From Aegilops tauschii subsp. strangulata (Eukaryota > Streptophyta > Magnoliopsida > Poales > Poaceae), in assembly GCF_002575655.3 (NCBI RefSeq), contig NC_053037.3:450523793-450587792 (forward strand): 64,000 nt of DNA, written 5' to 3'. The notes under the pieces were generated by a model. That model worked only from the letters and a program-made list of their open reading frames with translations, did no database searches and was not told the DNA's origin. This document shows positions 46,821 through 59,081 of this stretch, piece after piece. Within the stretch, counting starts at the first letter, position 1. Each line of letters starts with the position of its first letter. The position numbers and the translations under genes are program-made.

Positions 46821-46985
46821 ATGATTTTGATTGGCAAAAAGCTGACATCCTACACAGCGCTGTACAAGGGCCTGTGCATCTGCTCGGGCCGTTGGCCAAA
46901 AGAAACCTGTACGGAAGGCCTTGCTTACGAGGGCCCTAGTTGCGGCGTGATGGCTACCAAGGCCAACATGTATTTCGGCTAAGAG

Positions 46986-47700
46986 CTACCATCCCTCCTC
47001 TTCGGAGATGCATCTTTGAAGGACTCCAGGAATACTTTTCTTGTTGAGTTCACCTTCATGCACTTTGTAGGCTTTAGAGCGTCGAACTATGTGACGGGCC
47101 TCATTCCGGTCATCAGGGATCTCCTGCCTATTAAGGTAGGCTAGGAAGGGTTCGGTCCATGGCGCAATGACAACCATGATTACCTGGCGGGAAGGTGTCA
47201 TTTCGGTGCCCGAACCCCCGATGATATCAGAATTGTGTTCGGCATCTGGGGGTATGATTGGCTCCGGACTAGTATTTCCGCTCTTGTCCTGCCATACCAC
47301 GGATGGTTTGAAAAGCATTTCCACAAAGGTGTTAGGCGGGACAGGATCGCGTTTAGCGCCCATTCGAGCAAGGATGTTCGCTGCCTGATTACTGTCTCGA
47401 GCAATGTGATGGAACTCGAGCCCCTCAAACCGAGCTGATATTTTGAGTACGGTGTTTCGGTATGCCGCCATCTTTGGATCTTTTGCATCAAATTCTCCAT
47501 TTATTTGGGATATTGCGAGGTTCGAATCCCCCCACACCTCTAGGCGTTGTATGCCCATAGAGACAGCCATTCAGAGACCATGTAGTAGTGCCTCATATTC
47601 GGCCGCGTTGTTGGAGTCCGTATGCATGATTTGTAGCACGTAGCGGAATGTGTCCCCTGTAAGGGATGTTAATATGACACCAGCCCCCAATCCGGCTAAC
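46986..47700 (-). pseudogene. Tat element archaeal-type RNase H
   Basis: The minus strand reads HTDSNNAAEYEALLHGL, an in-frame TGA at 47571-47573, then MAVSMGIQRLEVWGDSNLAI and NQAANILARMGAKRDP. The AAEYEAL, GDS and D-N-AD-like motifs match the second, archaeal-type RNase H carried by Tat-lineage Gypsy elements. It would remove RNA from the RNA/DNA hybrid. The rest of the frame to 46986 is the linker to integrase. Confidence 0.8.
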
Positions 47701-47837
47701 ATTTTAGAGCCATCGAAGTACATTGTCCAGTTGGAGTATGTGCTTTATTCTTTAGGGAGTTCGGCTTCCGTCCACTCAGTGACAAAGTCGGCCAACACCT
47801 GAGATTTATTAATATCTCGGCGTGGCTTGTATGTTAT

Positions 47838-49152
47838 TTAAAATGGTAAGAGCTCGATGTCCCATTTGGCTATGCGGCCGGTGGCGTCCCGATTATTTAC
47901 GATGTCATTGAGTGGTACCTCGGATGCCACCGTGATTGAACACTCTTGAAAGTAGTGCCGCAGCTTCTGGGATGCCATGGAGACCGATATGCTATCTTCT
48001 GATAGTGTGGGTATCAAGATTTGCATGGTGTAAGGACCGCCTATACATAGTACGCTGGTTTCTGGAGTGGGAATCTGTGTCCCTCTTCCTCTCGTTCGAC
48101 GACGAGTACGGCGCTCACCACCTGGTGAGTTGTAGATATGTAGAGCAACATAGGCTCGCCAACACTTGGTGCGGTAAAGGATTGGGTTGCTTGCTAACAA
48201 AGTCTTTATTACTTCCAATCCTGCGGTAGCCGCATCCGTCCATTCAAAGTGGTCGGTGCATCGGAGCAGTCGATAAAGTGGTAGCGCTTTTTCTCCCAAT
48301 CTGGAGATAAAGCGGCTCAAGGCTGGCACGCACCCAGCTAGTTTTTGGACCTGCTTTAAGTCTGTTGGCGTTGCCAATTGTGACAGGGCTCGGATTTTGG
48401 CTGGGTTTGCTTTGATTCCTCTATTGGAGACAATGAACCCGAGTAGTTTTCTGACTGGAACGCCGAAGACACATTTTTCCGGATTGAGCCGTATGTCATA
48501 TGTTCGGAGGTTGTCGAATGTGAGGAGTAGATCATCCACCAATGATTCAACGTGTTTAGTCTTGATGACCACGTCATCCACATATGCCTCCACTGTTTTG
48601 CCAATTTTGTTTTTCCAGGCATGTTTGAATCATGCGTTGGTAAGTGGCGCCAGCGTTTTTGAGCCCGAAGGGCATAGTGTTGAAGCAGAAAGGCCCGTAC
48701 GGGGTAATGAATGCCGTTGCGGCCTGGTCAGACTCCTTCATCTTGATCTGATGGTATCCGGAGTAGGCGTCGAGGAAACACAATGAGTCGTGTCCTGTGG
48801 TTGCGTCAATGATTTGGTCGATGCGGGACAGCGGGAAGGGGTCCTTAGGGCAAGCCTTATTGAGGTCTTTGAAATCGACGCAAAGGCGCCAGGATTTGTC
48901 CTTCTTCGGCACCATGACCAGGTTGGCTAGCTAGTCCGGGTGCTTGATTTCTCTAATGAACCCGGCCTCAAGTAGTTTGGCTAGCTCTTCCCCCATAGCT
49001 TGTCGTTTGGGTTCGGAAAATCGCCGTAGCGTTTGCTGGACTGGTTTGAACCCTTTTATTAAGTTGAGGCTGTGTTCGGCCAGTCTGCGTGGGATTCCGG
49101 GCATGTCCGAAGGATGCCAGGCAAAAATGTCCCAATTTTCGCGCAGGAATGC
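47838..49152 (-). pseudogene. Tat element reverse transcriptase and RNase H
   Basis: Three broken frames follow one another on the minus strand. At 49152-48916 lies the entry to reverse transcriptase (RRFSEPKRQAMGEELAKLLE). At 48915-48574 is MVPKKDKSWRLCVDFKDLNK with CFLDAYSGYHQIKMKESDQA. At 48593-47838 come YVDDVVIKTK (the catalytic YVDD box) and NPEKCVFGVPVRKLLGFIVS, then RNase H. Frame changes at about 48920 and 48600 prevent a continuous protein. All catalytic motifs are visible. Confidence 0.88.
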
Positions 49153-51123
49153 TCATAGGGCAGCGTCGACCGTCGGATCCAGCTGTGCTCCAATGGATGT
49201 TGTTTTGTTTGGATCCGTCGGGTGCACTTGAAATTTGACTATTTCATCTGCTGGTTTGAAAGATGTGGATTTGGGCCTCTTGTCGAGGATTACATCCTCT
49301 TTGTCCACTGTGGAACGCAGAGTGGTTAGTTCTTCGGCCGCGAGGGCCTCGGATAGTGCCTCGAGGGCCAAGGATGCGGTTTTCTTTTCGGCACGGAGTG
49401 CTATATCTGGATCGCTGGTCATAGTGATTACTCCATTGGGCCCTGGCATTTTAAGCTTCCTGTACCCGTAATGGGGGATGGCTTGGAAGCGTGCGAAGGC
49501 GTCCCGCCCCAAAAGGGCGTGATATCCGCTATTGAAAGGGGCCACGTGGAAGAGCAACTCTTCAGACATGTAGTTATCAGGCGTGCCGAATACTATGTCG
49601 AGTTTAATTTTTCTCGAGCATCGCGCTTCTCGACTGGGGATAATACCTCGAAAGGTTGTACTGCTTTGCTTGATGCGACTCTTTTCCATTTGCATTTTGT
49701 CGAGCGTATCTTCATAGCTGAGGTTAGGTCCGTTGCCGCCGTCCATGAGCACTTTGGAGACTCGAAAGCCATCCACAATTGGGTTTAAGACCAAGGCAAC
49801 TAGTGCTCGGACTGATCGGGCCCTTGGTTCGTCGTCGGCGGTGAAAGTTATTGCCGTATCGTTCCAAGGGTTTATTGTGGTTACTTGGTTGAATTCGGTG
49901 AGGTCGCGGAGCACCCTTTTGTGATGATTATTTGAGGAAAAGGTCTCGAAGACCATAAAGACGTTGAGATCGTCGTCCTCCGAATAGTACTTCTCTGGGG
50001 TAGTATTGGTGAGGATAGCCTCACCGCTCTTAGCCACTTGCCGGAGTACCCAACATGCCCGAAGGCTATGCGTTGGTTCGGTGCTCAGCGTCATATGTAT
50101 CTGACATGGCTTGTCGAGCAGTTCGTCAAGGACGGTTTTATATCCCTTGAAGGGCTTGTTTTTCTTGTCAATAGGCTTATGATCGGATGCCCTGTAAGGG
50201 TGCATCCATTTTGCCCGTCCGGTGGGCTGCTTAATGGCACGAGGTTCCCAATGGGCTGTCTGGGTTTTCCAGGCACTTTCCATCACACAGTACTTCTGTA
50301 CTATGTGTACCAAATCTGCAAAGTGCAGTATGCGGCGACGGTCGAGGGCATTGAGAATTCCCTCGTCCGTACAGTTGTGGCAAAAAACTAAAACCGCGTC
50401 GTCGTCGCAGCAGTCTTTAATCTTGTTTTTAACAAGGAGGAACCTGGCCCAGAAGTGATGGACCATTTCCTGAGGTTGCTGCCATACATACATTAGGTCA
50501 CATATGTCTGGAGGCCTTGAATTGCTTGGGGAATATTGCTTGTGGTGGGTGGGCGGGATAGAATCCGGACCCTGACCCACGATTGGATCCGGAGTTTGAA
50601 GAATCTCCGAGGTCACCAGTTCAGAATCAGTAAGGCCCTGAAGACTTCCGGGCTTAATGCCTGATTCTATGTTCAGGGGACATGAGGTCCCTTCCCGAGG
50701 ATGGGTATCCGGCTCGCAGGGCTCGGAAATCCGAACATAGCTAGTGCTTAACTTAGGGGGAGAGGCATTATCGTCTTGTTCCTCAACGACCGCTACCAGA
50801 TGGGTGATCTGCGGGGACTTGATTTCCCTCTGATCGGGTTTAAGCCCGATCCGATCATAGTCTATTGCGACCCCCAGGGCGACGATGCGATCTAGCAGCT
50901 CGTTCAAGGACGAGACATCTGTCGGATCCATCTTTTCGGAGTGTTCGAGGCTGATGTGGAGATGATGTTTGGTGATTGTGGGGGCCGTCGTTGGCTTGAC
51001 GGCCGAGCGAGCGCCCATGGTAAAACCACCAAGCTGGAGGACCTGTCCTAGAGTCAGGGCCCTTCCAGCAGTAATATCATCATTAATGACAAGGTGAGCC
51101 ATTGATCCTTCTATCGACAACAC
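49153..51123 (-). pseudogene. Tat element gag-protease frame (656 codons)
   Basis: This is the longest open frame in the window. The N-terminal two-thirds is gag: leader GRALTLGQVLQLGGFTMGAR, then the capsid-like stretch QQPQEMVHHFWARFLLVKNK. The protease is recognised by VSKVLMDGGNGPNLSYEDTL (usual form DGGSGLN) and YHALLGRDAFARFQAIPHYG. The frame starts close to the primer-binding side and ends just before the reverse transcriptase entry, where a stop replaces the normal read-through. Gag appears shortened compared with related elements. Gag forms the particle and protease matures it. Confidence 0.82.
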
Positions 51124-51149
51124 AAAGGAACTCTCAATGAAAGCACCAA

Positions 51150-51611
51150 TGTCGGTGTCAAAACCGGCCGATCTCGGGTATGGGGTCCCGAACTGTGCGT
51201 CTGAGGATCAAAGGTAACAGGAGACAGGGGGGCACGATGTTTACCCAGGTTCGGGCCCTCTTGATGGAGGTAAAACCCTACTTCCTGCTTGATTATCTTT
51301 GATGGGTATAGGGGTTACAAGAGTTGATCTACCTCGAGATCGCAATGGCTAAACCCTAGCCGTCTAACCTATGTGAATTCTGATGAACCCTACGGACTAA
51401 ACCCTCCGGTTTATATATACACCGGAGGGGTACAAAGTCGGTTTACAAGGGAAGGAAACAGTACATCCGGACTCCAATCTTGCCATCCACGCATCCAGGA
51501 GTCCCACCCGAACACGGGGAATGACCTTCCGGTTTATCTTCACGGCCCACCAGCCTGGCCCATATTGAATAGGCCGGACACATGAGGACCCCCGAATCCA
51601 GGTCTCCCTCA
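51150..51611 (-). repeat. 5' LTR of the Tat-type element
   Basis: The 462-bp partner of 41753-42213, next to the primer-binding side at 51135-51149. Confidence 0.9.
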
Positions 51612-51770
51612 CACGTCCGTCGCTACATGGTTGAGTTGGATGTCAGGTTCTCCAATACCTGGCAGGTTCTTCAGGGATCTCACTGGAGCTATGATCCTGT
51701 GATGGTTCCTTCTCTTTGGGTATCCACCGCGAGTGAACTAGATTATTCGATAGTATTCGATCTGCATTAG
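51612..51770 (+). pseudogene. CACTA second gene piece resumed after the Tat insertion
   Basis: The frame reads RRYMVELDVRFSNTWQVLQG and SHWSYDPVMVPSLWVSTASE and then stops at 51768-51770. It continues the frame left at 41752, because the Tat element sits between the two pieces with its target duplication. An intron is likely from about 51750 to 52020. Confidence 0.6.
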
Positions 51771-51915
51771 CTAGTGATGTATTCGAGACGATGTATTCGA
51801 GATTATATTATTCGATAATATTCGAGACGATGTATTTGATATTATATTATTCGAGACGATGTATTCAAGATTATATTCGATGATGCATATTAATTATCTG
51901 GATTATTCGAGATGC
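51735..51915 (+). repeat. TATTCGA-rich degenerate tandem repeat
   Basis: GATTATTCGATA, TATTCGAGACGATGTATT and ATATTATTCGA recur in a 180-bp stretch, with GACGATGTATT appearing four times. It lies in the presumed intron of the CACTA second gene. Confidence 0.65.
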
Positions 51916-52020
51916 CTATTATGTACTATGATTCAGTTTTTCCTTATTGATTGCATGCATGCATTCTAATTTGAATACTAAATTGTTTTATATTTCTTCT
52001 TGATTAGTTAAATAAAAGCT

Positions 52021-52694
52021 ATGGGCAATACCGACAGAGAAGGAGAGGAGGACCTGTTCAACATCATACGCTCATCCCCTCGCCCAGATGAGTTTGAAGA
52101 AGATGACGACTCGCAATATCTGAACCCTACCGGTGAGGATATGATATTTGATGAAGATGAACGAATAGATGAAGTCGAGAACTATGATGACGAAGGAAAT
52201 GTTGTTCTTGAAATAACAAAGACCGGCGATGTATATTTATATAAGCAGGCATCTGGAGATCATCACATGTTTTAATTGATTTGTATATATATTAACGAAT
52301 CGATCTTTCCTTTGACAGCCCTTCGGATCGAGCAAATCTTCTACAAGCAGCAGGACAGTTCGAGGCCCGGCCAAAAAGTTGTCGATGCCATCAAACCTAA
52401 TGGCGAACCGCACGAACCTAAGAAGAATACCGGCAAGTTCATTCGTCAATGCAGAGTTATTGTCAGGGACCAAATCCCGATCTCCATTCAAGAATGGAAA
52501 AAGCCAGCAAAAGAACATCGTCCAAATGTTACTTTTGTCGAGGAAAGAGCAAAAGATCAGCTTTAAGAATCTCTCATGTCACATATCACCCTACCAGATC
52601 ATTTCACAGATGCAGATGTGGAGAAAGTCAAGAACACTGCTCTTAGGAAGATGGCAATATCATTCAACAACTACAAGAAAAATATATGGGCCGC
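52021..52694 (+). pseudogene. CACTA second gene: acidic exon and TNPA-like region
   Basis: Exon-like frame 52021-52260 is highly acidic (PRPDEFEEDDDSQYLNPTGE). After a short intron the frame from about 52315 reads GQKVVDAIKPNGEPHEPKKN, GKFIRQCRVIVRDQIPISIQ and KKPAKEHRPNVTFVEERAKD, then has a TAA at 52564-52566. It continues ITLPDHFTDADVEKVKNTAL and MAISFNNYKKNIWAA to 52694. This matches the Transposase_24-like second proteins of plant En/Spm elements, which bind subterminal repeats. It is cut by the Athila-like insertion. Confidence 0.8.
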
Positions 52695-54260
52695 TGATGC
52701 GGCTTGAAGCTACGTCGGTATTTCACCAAAGAGGAAGGGATGATGCAGCACAGCGACGGTAGGTATTTCCCTCAATGATGAGACAAAGGTTATCGAACCA
52801 GTAGGAGAATAGAGCAACACTATGTAAACAACCCCTGCACACAAATAACAAATACTCGCAACCCGACGTATTAAAGGGGTTGTCAATCCCTTTCGGGTAG
52901 CGGCGCCAGAAATTGGCAAACGGACGTGAGAGAGTTGTAAATATTGATAGATCGAACACCAAATAAAATAAAGTGCAGCAAGGTATTTTTGTATTTTTGG
53001 TTTAATAGATCTGAAAATAAAAGGCAAATAAAATAGATCGCAAAGGCAAATAATATGAGAAAGATACCCGGGGGCCGTAGGTTTCACTAGTGGGTTCTCT
53101 CGAGGAACATAGCAAATGGTGGGTAAACAAATTATTGTTGGGCAATTGATAGAACTTCAAATAATCATGACGATATCCAGGCAATGATCATTATATAGGC
53201 ATCACGTCCAAGATTAGTAAACCGACTCCTGCCTGCATCTACTACTATTACTCCACACATCGGCCGCTATCCAGCATGCATCTAGTGTATTAAGTTCATG
53301 GAGAAACAGAGTAATGCAATAAGAACGATGACATGATGTAGACAAGATCTATTTATGTAGAAATAGACCCCATCGTTTTATCCTTACTAGCAACGATACA
53401 TACGTGTCGGTTCCCCTTCTGTCACTGGGATCAAGCACCATAAGATCGAACCCACTACAAAGCACCTCTTCCCATTACAAGATAAATAGATCAAGTTGGC
53501 CAAACAAAACCCAAATATAGGAGAAGAAATACGAGGCTATAAGCAATCATGCATATAAGACATCAAAGAAACTCAAATAACTTTCATGGATAAAAAGATA
53601 TATCTGATCATAAACTCAGAGTTCATCCGATCCCAACAAACACGCCGTAGAAAGAATTACATCACATGGATCTCCAAGAGACCATTGTATTGAGAATCAA
53701 ACGAGAGAGAGGAAGCCATCTAGCTACTAACTACGGACCCAAAGGTCTACAAAGAACTACTCACGCATCATCGGAGAGGAACCAATGGAAGTGGTGAACC
53801 CCTCCGTGATGGTGTCTAGATTGGATCTAGTGGTTTTGCACTCCGCGGCAGCTGGAATTGATTTTTGTCGACTCCCCTAGGGTTTTTGGAATATTGGGGT
53901 ATTTATAGAGCAAAGAGTCGGTTCGGGAGGCACCCGAGGTGGGCACAACCCATCCGCGCCTGGGCCTCCTGGCGCGCCCTGGTGGGTTGTGCTCGCCTCG
54001 GAGCACCCCCCAGGTGCTTCTCCGGCCCACTGGATGTCTTCTGGTCCAAAAAAATCCACAAAAAGTTTCGCTGCGTTAGGACTCCGTTTGGTATTGATTT
54101 CCTGCGATGTAAGAAACATGCAGAAAATAGCAACTAGCACTTGGCACTATGTCAATAGGTTAGTACCAAAAAATGATATAAAATGATTATAAAACATCCA
54201 AGAATGAAAATATAATAGCATGGAACAATAAAAAATTATAGATACGTTGGAGACGTATTA
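52695..54260 (-). repeat. 3' LTR of the Athila-like element
   Basis: The 1,566-bp LTR begins (plus orientation) TGATGCGGCTTGAAGCTACG and ends GGAGACGTATTA. It includes GGCGCCAGAAATTGGCAAACGG at 52902-52922. Confidence 0.9.
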
Positions 54261-56736
54261 GCATCCCCAAGCTTAATTGCTGCTCGTCCTCGAGTAGGTA
54301 AATGAAAAAATAGAATTTCTGATGTGGAATGCTGCCTAACATGCCATCTCATATTCTTTTCTCTATAGCTTGGATATTTGGAGTTTTATATGGTTCAAAG
54401 CAATAGTGTAGTTTTGACATGATAACTTAAATACTCAAGCATATCAACAAGCAACCATGTCTTTCAAAATATCAATGCTAAAATAAGTTATCCCTAGCCC
54501 ATCATGCTCAATCATTGATCCATTCATGAAACACACTCACATATTAACTACAGCCAATGCTCAAGTACGACCATAGTGCCTCCTAGTTGGTGCTTTATAA
54601 GAGAAGATGGAGACTCAAAATAAAAATTGCATAAAGTAAAAGAAAGGCCCTTCACAGAGGGAAGTAGGGATTTGTAGAGGTGCCAGAGCTCAAAGCGAAA
54701 ATTGAGAGATAAAAACATTTTGAGAGGCATACTTTTCCCACCAACGAAAACGACTTAGAGTTCCCAACACTTTCCATGCTAGATATATCATAGGCGGTTC
54801 CCAAAAAAATTTAAAGTTTATTCCTTTTTCCACCATACTTTCACTTTCCTTGGCTAACCGTATCCGCGGGTGCCTTCCATACCAACACTTTCCAAGGAAT
54901 TTATTATTTGACAACATAAAGTAAATTCATTTTTCATTTAGGGACTGGGCATCCCTAATACCTTTGCCTTACTCTCGTGCAATGAAAAGTGAATAAACAC
55001 TCATCGTGAGAATAACACATCTAGCATGAAAAATATTAGCCACCCCTCACCGTCTCGCGAGCGGTACGAGCACACAAAAGAGAAATTTATTTTTATTATT
55101 AGAGATGGCACATACAAATTTGCTTAGAATAGCAAAAGAATACCGCATATAGGTAGGTATAGTGGACTCATGTGGCAAAACTGGTTTAAAGGATTTTGGA
55201 TGCACAAGTATTGATCATACTTAGTGCAGAATGAAGGCTAGCAAAAGATTGAGAAGCGACCAACCAAGAAACGAATAATCTCATAAGCGATCATTAAGCA
55301 TAATTAACACCGAATAATGCACCACAGGTAGGATGTAATTTCATTGCACAACTATTGACTTTCGTGCTTGCATAGGGAATCACAAACCTTAACACCAATA
55401 TTCTTACTAAAGCACAATTACTCATCAACATGACTCACATATCACATCATCATATCTCAAAACTATTACAAGGAATCAAGTTTATTTTGTCCAATGATCT
55501 TCATGGAAGTTTTTATTATATTCTTCTTGGATATCTATCACTTTGGAACTAGTTTTCATATGTTTCTTTCTATAAGCTCAAACAAATATAAGTGAAGATC
55601 ATGAGCAAAAATTTTCTTTCTCTCAAATTAATTTAAGTGAAGCAAGAGAGAATTTCTTGAAAATTTACTAACTCTCAAATAAATCTAAGTGAAGCAAGAG
55701 AGCATTTCTTCAAAAAAAAAATACTAAAGCACACCGTGCTCAAAAAGATATAAGTGAAGCACTAGAGCAAATCCACATAAAAATTTAAGTGAAGCATCGA
55801 GAGCAATTCTAACAAGTCATGGCATAATTTTGGCTCTCTTAAATAGGTGTGTCCAGCAAGGAATCAAGACTAAAAACACAAAACAAAACAAGAAAAGACT
55901 CATATCATACAAGACGCTCCAAGCAAAACTCATAGTATGTGACGAATAAAAATTTATCTTTGAGTAAAATACGGATGGTCGTTAGAAGAAAGAGGGGATG
56001 CCACTCGGGGCATCCCCAAGCTTAGTTGCTTGCTTCTCTTTGGATAATAGCTTGGGGTGCCATGGGCATCCCCAAGCTTAGGCTCTTCTTACTCCTTATT
56101 CCTTCATCCATCATAAGATAACCCAAAACTTGAAAACTTCAATCACACAAAACTCAACAAAACCTTCGTGAGATCCGTTAGTATAAGAAAGCAAATCACT
56201 ACTATAAGTACTGTAGCAAACCAATTAATATTTATTCTTGCATTATATCTACTGTATTCCGACTTTTCTATGGCAAAAACTCATAAAAAAAACCATAGAA
56301 TCATCAAAATAAGCACACAACGCAAAGAAAACAGAATATGTAAAAAACAGAACAGTCTATAGCAATCTGAAAACTTATAATACTTCTGTAACTCCAATTT
56401 TTTTAAAAAATTAGGAAGATGTAGGTAATTTTTATATCAATCTTGTGTAAAAAATTCAGAAGCATTCACCAATTCTGTGATTTTTGAAAATTGTTTTTCT
56501 GGACGCAAAAGTTTCTATGTTCCAACAAGATCAAAGCAACTATCACCCAACAAGATCCTAAAGGCTCTACTTGGCACAAAAACTAATTAAAACATGAAAA
56601 ACACAATCATAACAGTAGCATAATTGTGCAAACACTCAAGAACAGAAAGCAAAAAGCAAAAATAAATTTTATTCATTGGGTTGCCTCCCAACAAGCACTA
56701 TTGTTTGACGCCCTTAGCTAGGCATAAAGCAAGGAT
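54261..56736 (-). other. Noncoding 3' internal region of the Athila-like element
   Basis: About 2.5 kb between protease and the 3' LTR, where pol would lie in an autonomous relative. It is AT-rich with no frame longer than 75 codons and no recognisable pol motif. Two runs GGGGATGCC...CAAGCTTA-like near 55990-56080 repeat the polypurine words. Short units GTGAAGCAAGAGAG recur at 55630-55710. Confidence 0.7.
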
Positions 56737-57465
56737 CTAAGTTTTGTCATCTTTGTTTCGAGATCCATAGGATGCCCTCATGATTAATTCATATGGTGGC
56801 CTAATTCTTGTTCTAGGGAAGTGTTCCATTCCCTTCCTTAGAGGAAATTGGAACTTAATATTGCCTTCTTTCATACCAATCACGGCACCGATAGTGCGTA
56901 AAAAGGGTCTACCAAGAATAATTGGACAAGACGAATTGCAATCAATATCAAGAACAATAAAAACTATGGGCACATGATTCCTATTTTCAAGAATAAGAAC
57001 ATCATTAATTCTTCCCATAGGCTTTTTAATAGTAGAATCTGCCAAGTGCATATTTAAGGAACATTCTTCAATATCGGTAAGACTAAGCACATCACATAAA
57101 TATTTCGGAATTGTAGAAACACTAGCACCCAAGTCACACAAATCAAAACACTCATAATTTTTAATCTTGACTTTTATAATAGGTTCCCACTCATCATGTA
57201 ATTTTCTAGGAATTGAAACTTCTAAGTCCAACTTTTCTTCCAAAGCTTTCATCATAGCATCAACAATATGTTTAGTAAAAGCTTTATTTTGTTCATAAGC
57301 ATGGGTTGAATTTATCATGGATTGCAACAAATAAATACAATCAATGAAAGAGCAACTATCATAATTAAAGTATTTGTAATCCAAAAGAGTGGGCACATCA
57401 CTAGTTAAAGTTTTGACCTCTTCAAACCCACTTTTATCAATTTTCTCAACAAGATTTTCACCCAC
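56737..57465 (-). pseudogene. Athila-like protease region (open frame of 242 codons)
   Basis: The retropepsin signature CDLGASVSTIPKYLCDVLSL has the Athila-type active site DLGAS, with the hydrophobic flap and CPIILGRPFLRTIGAVIGMK downstream. The frame ends soon after YELIMRASYGSRN. The protease would cleave gag. It appears intact as a domain but is separated from gag by stops at 57466-57489. Confidence 0.82.
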
Positions 57466-57488
57466 CGAATTATCGGGACGCCTTCTAA

Positions 57489-58814
57489 CTAAAGTTGACT
57501 CTTCTCCAGCCCTTTTTCATCAATCTTAATTTTACTAAACAAGGAATCAATAGAAGAAACACCAATCATTTTAAGATCTTCATCATTTTTATGAAAGTAA
57601 TCACTAGAAAACGCTTTTTCTAAAAATTCTCTTCTAGCTCTAAGCATAGTGGTTCTTTTCTTACTTTCATCCATAGAAACATAAAGAGCTTCAATTGATT
57701 CCTCAACCTTAGGCACACAAATTTTCATCTTGATATTTTCTACATCATGAGAAATTCTATCAACACTTCTAGACAAATCATCAGTCTTATTCAACTTTTC
57801 TTCCATTGCAGTGTTGAAAACTTTTTGGGTGTTGATAAATTCTTTAATATTATTCTCAAGATCAGAGGTGTTCCTATTATTATTATAAGATTGATTACCA
57901 TAGGAATTACCATAATTCTTAGAGGAATTACTAGGAAAAGGCCTAGGATTAAAATTACCTCTATAAGCAATGTTATTGAAATTATTTCGAGAGATAAAAT
58001 TCACATCTACGATGTCACTATTTTGCTCAATCAAAGTAGACAAAGGCATATCATTGAAATCAACAGGAGCACTTTTACTAGCAACCAATTTCATAAGAGC
58101 ATCAACTTTTTCACTCAAAGAAGAAATTTCTTCAACCGAATTAACTTTTTTACTAGTACGAGCTCTTTCGGTATGCCATTGTGAATAATTAGCCATAATA
58201 TTATCAAGCAATTTGGTGGCTTCACCCAAAGTAATTTCCATAAAAGTACTACCCGCGGCGGAATCTAAAAGATTACGAGAAACAAAATTCAACCCTGCAT
58301 AAAAAATTTGTATGATCATCCAAAGATTTAACCCATGATTTGGGCAATTCCTTAGCATCATTTTCATCCTTTCTCAATATTGTGCAACATGCTCATGTTC
58401 AACTTGCTTGAAATTCATGATCTGGGTTCTAAGAGAAATAATTTTTGCGGGCGTAAAATACTTAGTGATAAAAGCATCTTTGCACTTATTCCAAGAATTG
58501 ATACTATTGCGAGGCAAAGAAGAAAACCAATTTTTTGCAGAATCTCGCAAAGAAAATGGAAATAATTTCATCTTCAGAACATCATTGTTCACATCTTTTT
58601 TCTTTTGCATATCGCATAATTCCACAAATGTGTTAAGATGGGATGCGACATCCTCATTAGGAGTACTGGAAAATTGATCTTTCATAACAAGATTCAGCAA
58701 AGCAGTATTAATATCACAAGATTCCGCACTAGTGGCGGGAGAAATAGGAGTGCCAATAAAATCATTGTTGTTGGTATTTGAGAAATCACACAACTTGGTG
58801 TTCTCTTGAGTCAT
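57489..58814 (-). pseudogene. Athila-like gag in two frames
   Basis: The first frame (58814-58374) starts MTQENTKLCDFSNTNNN and holds the retrotransposon gag core LKMKLFPFSLRDSAKNWFSS and SWNKCKDAFITKYFTPAKI. A stop and frame change near 58370 lead into the second frame (58367-57489), with LGEATKLLDNIMANYSQWHT and an Asn-rich linker. No zinc knuckle is obvious. Gag would build the particle. Confidence 0.85.
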
Positions 58815-58992
58815 TGTGACTACTCAACAAGATTGCACTCAAAAACAGATGCGGCAAGAAAACGGCGAACGAAAAAGAGGGCGAATAAAACGGCAATTTT
58901 TTGTGAAGTGGGGGAGAGGAAAACGAGAGGCAAATGGCAAATAATGTAAATTGCAAGGAAGGTATGGTAGGACAACTGCAGGACCGATTCCC

Positions 58993-59025
58993 CAGCCGAC
59001 CGCTCTACCACTGAGCTACTGAGGA
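58993..59025 (-). ncRNA. Fragment matching the 5' half of plastid-type tRNA-Asn(GUU) in the leader
   Basis: The minus strand starts TCCTCAGTAGCTCAGTGG and continues through GGTAGAGC to GGTCGGCTG. These 33 bases agree with the acceptor, D-arm and first anticodon strand of plastid trnN as I know it. After that the sequence departs (GGGAATCGG), and no matching anticodon 3' strand or T-arm follows, so it is not a functional tRNA gene. It lies between the primer-binding site and gag. Confidence 0.7.
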
Positions 59026-59052
59026 ACAAGGGGGGAATTGGACGATGATGTC

Positions 59053-59070
59053 TCCCCGGCAACGGCGCCA
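59053..59070 (-). other. Primer-binding site of the Athila-like element
   Basis: TGGCGCCGTTGCCGGGGA on the minus strand is the common priming site of Athila-lineage elements, placed 11 bases inside the 5' LTR. Confidence 0.85.
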
Positions 59071-59081
59071 GAAATTCCTTT

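Larger units (their letters stand above)
41753..51611 (-). mobile_element. Tat-lineage Ty3/Gypsy retrotransposon, minus strand, with antisense extra ORF
   Basis: LTRs of 461-462 bp lie at 41753-42213 and 51150-51611. On the minus strand they run TGAGGGAGACCTGG to ACACCGACA. The target duplications are CATGT (41748-41752) and CACGT (51612-51616), one mismatch. A polypurine tract GTTCGGGGGCTAC (minus) adjoins the left LTR, and the primer-binding side TTGGTGCTTTCATTGAG adjoins the right one. Minus-strand order is gag, protease, reverse transcriptase, RNase H, a second archaeal-type RNase H, then integrase. The interval between integrase and the 3' LTR carries a plus-strand ORF of the Transposase_28 (gypsy-type transposon) family. 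The double RNase H and antisense ORF are features of the Tat lineage. Many lesions make it defective. Confidence 0.92.

Noticed and set aside
58993..59025. A functional tRNA gene
   Set aside because: Only the 5' half is present. The sequence after the first anticodon strand cannot form the anticodon stem or T-arm.
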